Positions 59,416 through 64,000 of a stretch of 64,000 nucleotides of DNA are shown piece after piece. Below the pieces are notes generated by a model. It was given only the letters and a program-made list of their open reading frames with translations. It was not told where the DNA came from and searched no databases. A program made the position numbers and the translations under genes. Origin of the DNA: Adiantum capillus-veneris (lineage: Eukaryota; Streptophyta; Polypodiopsida; Polypodiales; Pteridaceae); contig CM043944.1 of the NCBI GenBank assembly GCA_014529385.2, positions 60,771,268 to 60,835,267 on the forward strand. Direction: 5' to 3'. Every line of letters starts with the position of its first letter. Positions within the stretch are counted from its first letter, which is position 1.

Positions 59416-60962
59416 TGATGGGGGATTTTCACAAGCCAAGCTCCCATACCCCTCTTCACTCGTCACCACCCCATGAAAACCCTCTCTTAGGGAGGGAGTG
59501 ATAAAAAGCATTGGAAAAAGTAATAAAAAAATAAAGTATGATTATGTAAATATATAAGAAAGGTAAAATAAGCCACCTCATGCCTGCGGGGTAGCCCATC
59601 CCCACCTTGCCTCCTTTTTCTCCACTGTTGCCCCGCCGTGTGTCCCTTTTCCTATCCTCCACTCAAAAGGTCAACCCCCTCTCTCTTCCCCTTGTCCTTT
59701 CTCCTTTCTCTCTCCCCTCAAGCTACCCCACCTCTCACCAATAATGCATTATAACTCACCAATAATGCACCAACTCACATGCAACTTACCCTATCTTCCA
59801 AAATAGTATACCCCACCCCCTCTTTCTCTCTCCTATCATATCCCATGACCCAAATACCCCCCTCTCTCTCTAAAGGGCGCCATGTCTCTTGTCTTGTAGC
59901 TAAATAACCTCCCCCACACTCACACACAATCAGTTTCACTGAAAAAGGTGCCCACAGACCCATCCCCCCCGGTGGTTACCAGATTTTTCTTGTGTTCACA
60001 CACATCTGCACACAGATTCACCTCTGAACACACTCCCCTGTCTCCCCTCTTGTAATTACTTTATTCTCCATGTCACCTCTCACTTTTTTTCATCAACCCA
60101 TCTCTCTCTCTTAGTCTCTCTCTCTCATGAGACTGCTGTTCTGGCACATATACACACAGCCAGACAAGTGGGGCCCACAGTCACATGGCCTATGTAGATA
60201 ATGATTTCTTCATTTCTAAATTCTAGAATTTCTCCCCCCTCCTCCCCTATATAAAGAGGGATCACCATCACACAAAAACACACAACATCACCAAAGAACA
60301 CACTATGCACTGTGTGTGCCTAGTGCACACACACACACCCACACCATCACCATCACCGCAATCACCATGCTTGTCTTGAGCATGACCTCTACACCCTTGG
60401 CTATGGAAGATGAAGGGCAACTAAATGAAGGATGATGGCCATAATCCTCGTGCGAGTCTTCGCCATCAACTCCCACCTATCCGCCATGTGCTCTACCACT
60501 CTCTCCCTTCTCATTCCACTACCCTATGCTCCCCATTTCATCGCCTAATTCTCTAAATAAAGCTTGAGGTTTTGTGAGTATGTTTTCTTGCAATGTTTTG
60601 CCCATGTGAGGTGTGCGGAATCGCCACCTAGTCTTGTGTTTTGGAGTGAGCTTGTGTATATGTGAAGGGTGTGCGGATTCGCCATCCTTTTGTGATGCCT
60701 AAGTACTAAGCCGCTATACCCCCTCCCTCACTCTCTCTCTCTCTCTCTCACTTGATCTCATTCCCTTTCCTTTTCATCATTACTCCCAAGCATCCATCTC
60801 TCTTGGATGAAAACTTTGTTATGGTGGTGTGTTGTTTGCGTCCTAGCCGCTGAAGCTAGGTGGTGCCCCCTGTTTGCTTTACCATGACAGGCTCGAGGCG
60901 CGCCATTCGGTCCCCGGTGTTTTAGAGGCCGTCGGGGTTCGGGGTTCGCTTTGCTCCCGTCA
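59416..60962 (+). mobile_element. Element 2B 5' LTR (1,547 bp)
   Basis: Starts TGATGGG, ends CCCGTCA, one mismatch in the inverted pair that is perfect in copy A. TATATAAAG at 60,248-60,256; AATAAA follows near 60,555. Confidence 0.8.
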
Positions 60963-61466
60963 TTTGGTGCCCCCACTGAGGATCTTTTCATGAAACCCTT
61001 CAGTTTACAAGACTGAAACCCCTAAACTATTGTGAATGGATGAATGGATAGCAGGATTTGCTAATTAGACGACTGAAGAAGAAGAGCTCCAAGCACAACT
61101 AGACGAACTCCGCATCTCCATCGAAGCTTGAGTGCCAGGCGTAATGGTAATCGATTTGCAGTGGGAGAGTCAACCAACACGCCAAACCCAGTGGATATAC
61201 ATAGGCCAAGTGCCAAGAAGAAGAAGGAGAAGGTCGAAACCATGTCCGCAACCTACAACCAACCCACAACAACACAATGGAAGGAGCTCTACAAAATAGA
61301 AGGAGCATTAGATCAACCATTTGTCTTACCTTTGGTACAAGGCAATGTACCGTTTGAAGTTTTAATCTATGTCCTAGTATAAGAGGGTATACACGCCTCC
61401 TTGTAAAGAAGAAAAAAAACTTTTGCAAGTTAAGCAGTGTGTCTTTCTAGCTCTCTCTCAGTAATC
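60963..61466 (+). other. PBS candidate and leader of element 2B
   Basis: TGGTGCCCCCACTGAGGA starts at 60,965. The leader is about 360 bp shorter than in copy A because of a deletion near 61,300. Confidence 0.6.
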
Positions 61467-62760
61467 ATGGCAAGTGTAGCATTTCCAACATTTAAAGGAA
61501 AGAAGGGGGAGGATTTGGTAACAGACTTCCTAGATGACTTTGAAGTAGCATGTGTAGTGAGCAACAAAGATACGGATGAATCCCGGGTTAGAATCTTTAA
61601 GCATCTCATGAAGCTAGAAGCTAGATCATGGTACAATGCACTTCCACAAGCAACCAAGGATGACTGGGAACCCTTAAAAACCGCTTTTAAGAGGCGCTTT
61701 GGGGGAGGTACCACTTCAGAAAAGTTGTGGGACAAGTTGAGAGACTTGAAGCAAGAGGGTCTTTTAAAATATTCCACCTATGAGTCCAAATTTGTGGATT
61801 TGTGGGAACGGTGGGTTGAGTCACTGGCTAGGGGGGAAGCTGCACCCGATTTCTAAAAAAAGATCGGTTCACGCATGGCTTATGGCCGCTTCTCAAGGAG
61901 AAGGTGAAAGGTAGATTCCCGGCTACGTACGAGTTAGCCGTTGAGATTGCTCGCCTTAAGGACAAGAAGCTGCGAATGAAAGCCAAAGAAACCGAGTCAA
62001 CAGAAGCAGGAACATCGCGTCAACCAGCAACTACGACAACCACCATACCACCACCACCGGCTCTTGGGGTAAGAGATGACCAACAAGATATGTTGGCCCA
62101 TATTACTGACCAACTGCAGAATTTGTCTGTCCACTTAATACAGCAAGGGAGGAGTCAAGAAAGAGATCAAGACCCTGGAAGAGCACGACGACAAAACAGG
62201 GAGTATCATTGGTACAACTGCGGAGAAGACGGTCATGGTATGTACTACTGTCCCAAACCACGACAAAACTATAATAGAGGAGGTAGGAGGAACCAATTGT
62301 CACCCCTAGAGAAAGAAACCCCCACCCCGAGCACCACCCCCACCAACACAAATTCTACGTCCACCCCAGACACCACTACAAGCATCCATCCCACCTCTTC
62401 ACCAGCCCCACCACCTGATCGCCCTGTAAACATCATAAGGCTAGAAGAGAAAGGAAAAGCCGTAGTAGTGGATCCACCCAGAGAAAAGGAGAGGGACAAG
62501 GGTAAGGAGAAGGTAACCTTTTTAGAACCACTTGAAGCCATGACTGTGAAAAGAGCTAGGAGGGAGAAAGCTACACAATCAGATGATGAGAGAGCATGAG
62601 AGGAGAAACTAGCAAGAGGCCATCCAGGCCACGACGGAAATTGGGCATCACCGACTTCCAGCTAGGGGAAAGTTCTAAGCCCTATGATCTAACATTGGAT
62701 GTGGCAGAGCAAGGACCGAAGATTACATGGACACAGCTGCTACATCTTGTACCTAAAGTA
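61467..62760 (+). pseudogene. Element 2B gag (frameshifted)
   Basis: Gag opens at ATG 61,467 and reads through the position of the copy A stop (CAA here). It reaches a TAA at 61,854-61,856 in an A7 run that is also shifted in copy A. The downstream frame (from 61,904) is continuous through the zinc knuckle WYNCGEDGHGMYYC (Trp codon at 62,210-62,212), a Thr/Pro-rich tail and VTFLEPLEAM. A one-base loss near 62,593 then ends it. Confidence 0.8.
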
Positions 62761-63440
62761 AGGCGACAATGGTCTAAAATGGTAAGTACAAGACGCTCCA
62801 AAACAAAGGTAGCCGAGAGCAATTCGGGATGCAACATGGATGACATCCTTCCAATTGTCGACGTAAACATAAAAGGAAAGAGGGGTTGGAAACACCTACA
62901 TTGATGGAGGTGCACAAATCTGTGTAATGAGGAAGCTATGATGCTTCGATTAGGGCTCGACAGGCCTTCTCCATGCAAGGCAAAGATGGCAAACAACGCA
63001 AAAGTTAAGTGTGTGGGTGTGGTAAGTGCCATGAAAATCAAAGCTTTCAACACTGAGGTAGAGGTAGATGTTTTGTGATGCCTACTAAGGGGGAGGGCTA
63101 TCCACTATATTTGGGAAGGCTATGGTTGATGGCATGAAGGCAAAACAGGACTGGGGTACTGGCCTTCTACGCATGACCGGTAAGAAAGGGGAGACAATCT
63201 ACTACGACATGAGGATTGGCAAGCAGAAGCAAATGAATCTGGAAACATCGGCAGATGAAACCACTAGCGAATCTTCCAATTCTGAGGAGGAGACCACATC
63301 CACCGACGAAAGTGACAGTTCCATTGATGTGATGGGTATCATTATGAAGGATCCACAAAGGGTAAACACAACTGATGATCCATCACCAAAAGGGCAACCC
63401 AATGAAGAGGAGAGCAAATCACCTGGCCTAGGAGGAAGTA
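62761..63440 (+). pseudogene. Element 2B protease region (several indels)
   Basis: IDGGAQICVM is present near 62,900, but at least four small indels relative to copy A (near 62,884, 62,930, 62,962 and 63,134) scatter the frame. Confidence 0.65.
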
Positions 63441-64000
63441 GGTTGAAGGGTATGTTGTCTACGGAATTAACACTTGAGGAGAAAGATAGTTTTTTGCAAA
63501 TGTTGATGGGATTTCCTAACCTGTTCATTGACAACTATGAAAGAATCACAGGCATTACAGTGGTGGAACATCATATTAAGCTGAAGGAAGGGGTAAAACC
63601 AATTGTGCAAAAGCTAATACGACTGGGGGTCATACAAGAAAAGGCACTCTTGGCCGAGGTAAGGAAACTGCTAGAGGCGGGATTCATCTATCCTGTAGAA
63701 AACTCAGAATGGGTGTCACCCGTAGTGGTGACGCCTAAAAATAATGGTAAGTGGAGGGTCTGTGTTGACTACAAACCACTAAATGCAGCTACAAAGAGAG
63801 ACCACTTTCCTCTCCCTTTCTTGGATGAAATTCTGAATGAAGTAGCGGGTTTTGAATGCTATACCGTCTGTGATGGTTATTCTGGATACTTTCAAATACG
63901 CATAGCCTTGGAAGATCAGCTAAAAACCACTTTTATCACGCCATGGGGTTGTTTTGCATACAGGGTTATGCCATTTGGTCTCACAAATGCACTTGCCACA
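63441..64000 (+). CDS. Element 2B reverse transcriptase, cut by window end
   Basis: Open from STELTLEEKDSFLQ through VKPIVQKLIRLGV, KWRVCVDYKPLNAAT, CDGYSGYFQIRIA and TTFITPWGCFAYRV to VMPFGLTNALA at the window edge. It has the A-run base missing in copy A, so RT is in frame here. FIDD and everything downstream lie outside the window. It would belong to a gag-pro-pol polyprotein; the upstream frame is broken. Confidence 0.8.

Overview
The window looks like repeat-rich nuclear DNA of a land plant. It is AT-leaning, packed with LTR retrotransposons and long CT/GT/AT microsatellites, and holds decayed PPR-type sequence ('VDMYAKYGALHKA', 'MLQREGVSPDAIMYTCTL') of the kind abundant in ferns, lycophytes and bryophytes. 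I cannot name the species. No intact host gene, rRNA or tRNA gene was found; nearly everything is mobile or mobile-derived.

Layout. (1) 1-15,544 (block A) holds a minus-strand Ty3/gypsy element, 'element 1A' (3' LTR 1-969, pol, gag-pro, primer-binding site, truncated 5' LTR 6,986-8,452). A rearranged gag-pro fragment (8,453-9,410) follows, then a plus-strand second Ty3/gypsy element, 'element 2A' (5' LTR 9,411-10,953; gag, PR, RT, RH and archaeal-type RH to 15,544, a Tat-like arrangement). (2) 15,545-19,990 is mostly unassigned, with a CACTA-like terminus near 16,013 and a Ty1/copia relic near 18,150-18,690. (3) About 20,008-24,415 is a non-autonomous LTR element with ~0.6 kb LTRs. (4) 24,535-32,819 is an 8,285-bp hAT DNA transposon with an 8-bp target duplication (CCAATAGC). 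It carries a BED/hAT transposase on the plus strand and, convergent on the minus strand, a RING-type coiled-coil gene and a protein-kinase-like gene; each end has an inward-facing TATA promoter followed by a tandem-repeat array. (5) 30,030-39,072 is tandemly repeated as 39,073-48,080. The ~9-kb unit contains the right third of the hAT element plus flank with microsatellites, PPR relics and a decayed coiled-coil gene. (6) 48,081-48,958 is unassigned. (7) 48,959-64,000 (block B) is a second copy of block A in the same order and orientation, with its own LTR start visible; it runs off the window end.

Function. Element 1 encodes gag-pro and pol in different frames, joined by a textbook -1 frameshift signal (GGGTTTT, 6-nt spacer, 12-bp hairpin containing the gag-pro stop) kept in both copies. 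Its primer-binding site matches the 3' end of plant tRNA-Trp. Almost every coding region is broken by one or a few in-frame stops or single-base indels. Blocks A and B share the same breakpoints and some of the same lesions, so they are most simply a segmental duplication (or an assembly duplication) rather than independent insertions.

The most unusual item is the hAT transposon that appears to carry a kinase and a RING protein inside its terminal repeats; second is the frameshift cassette of element 1.
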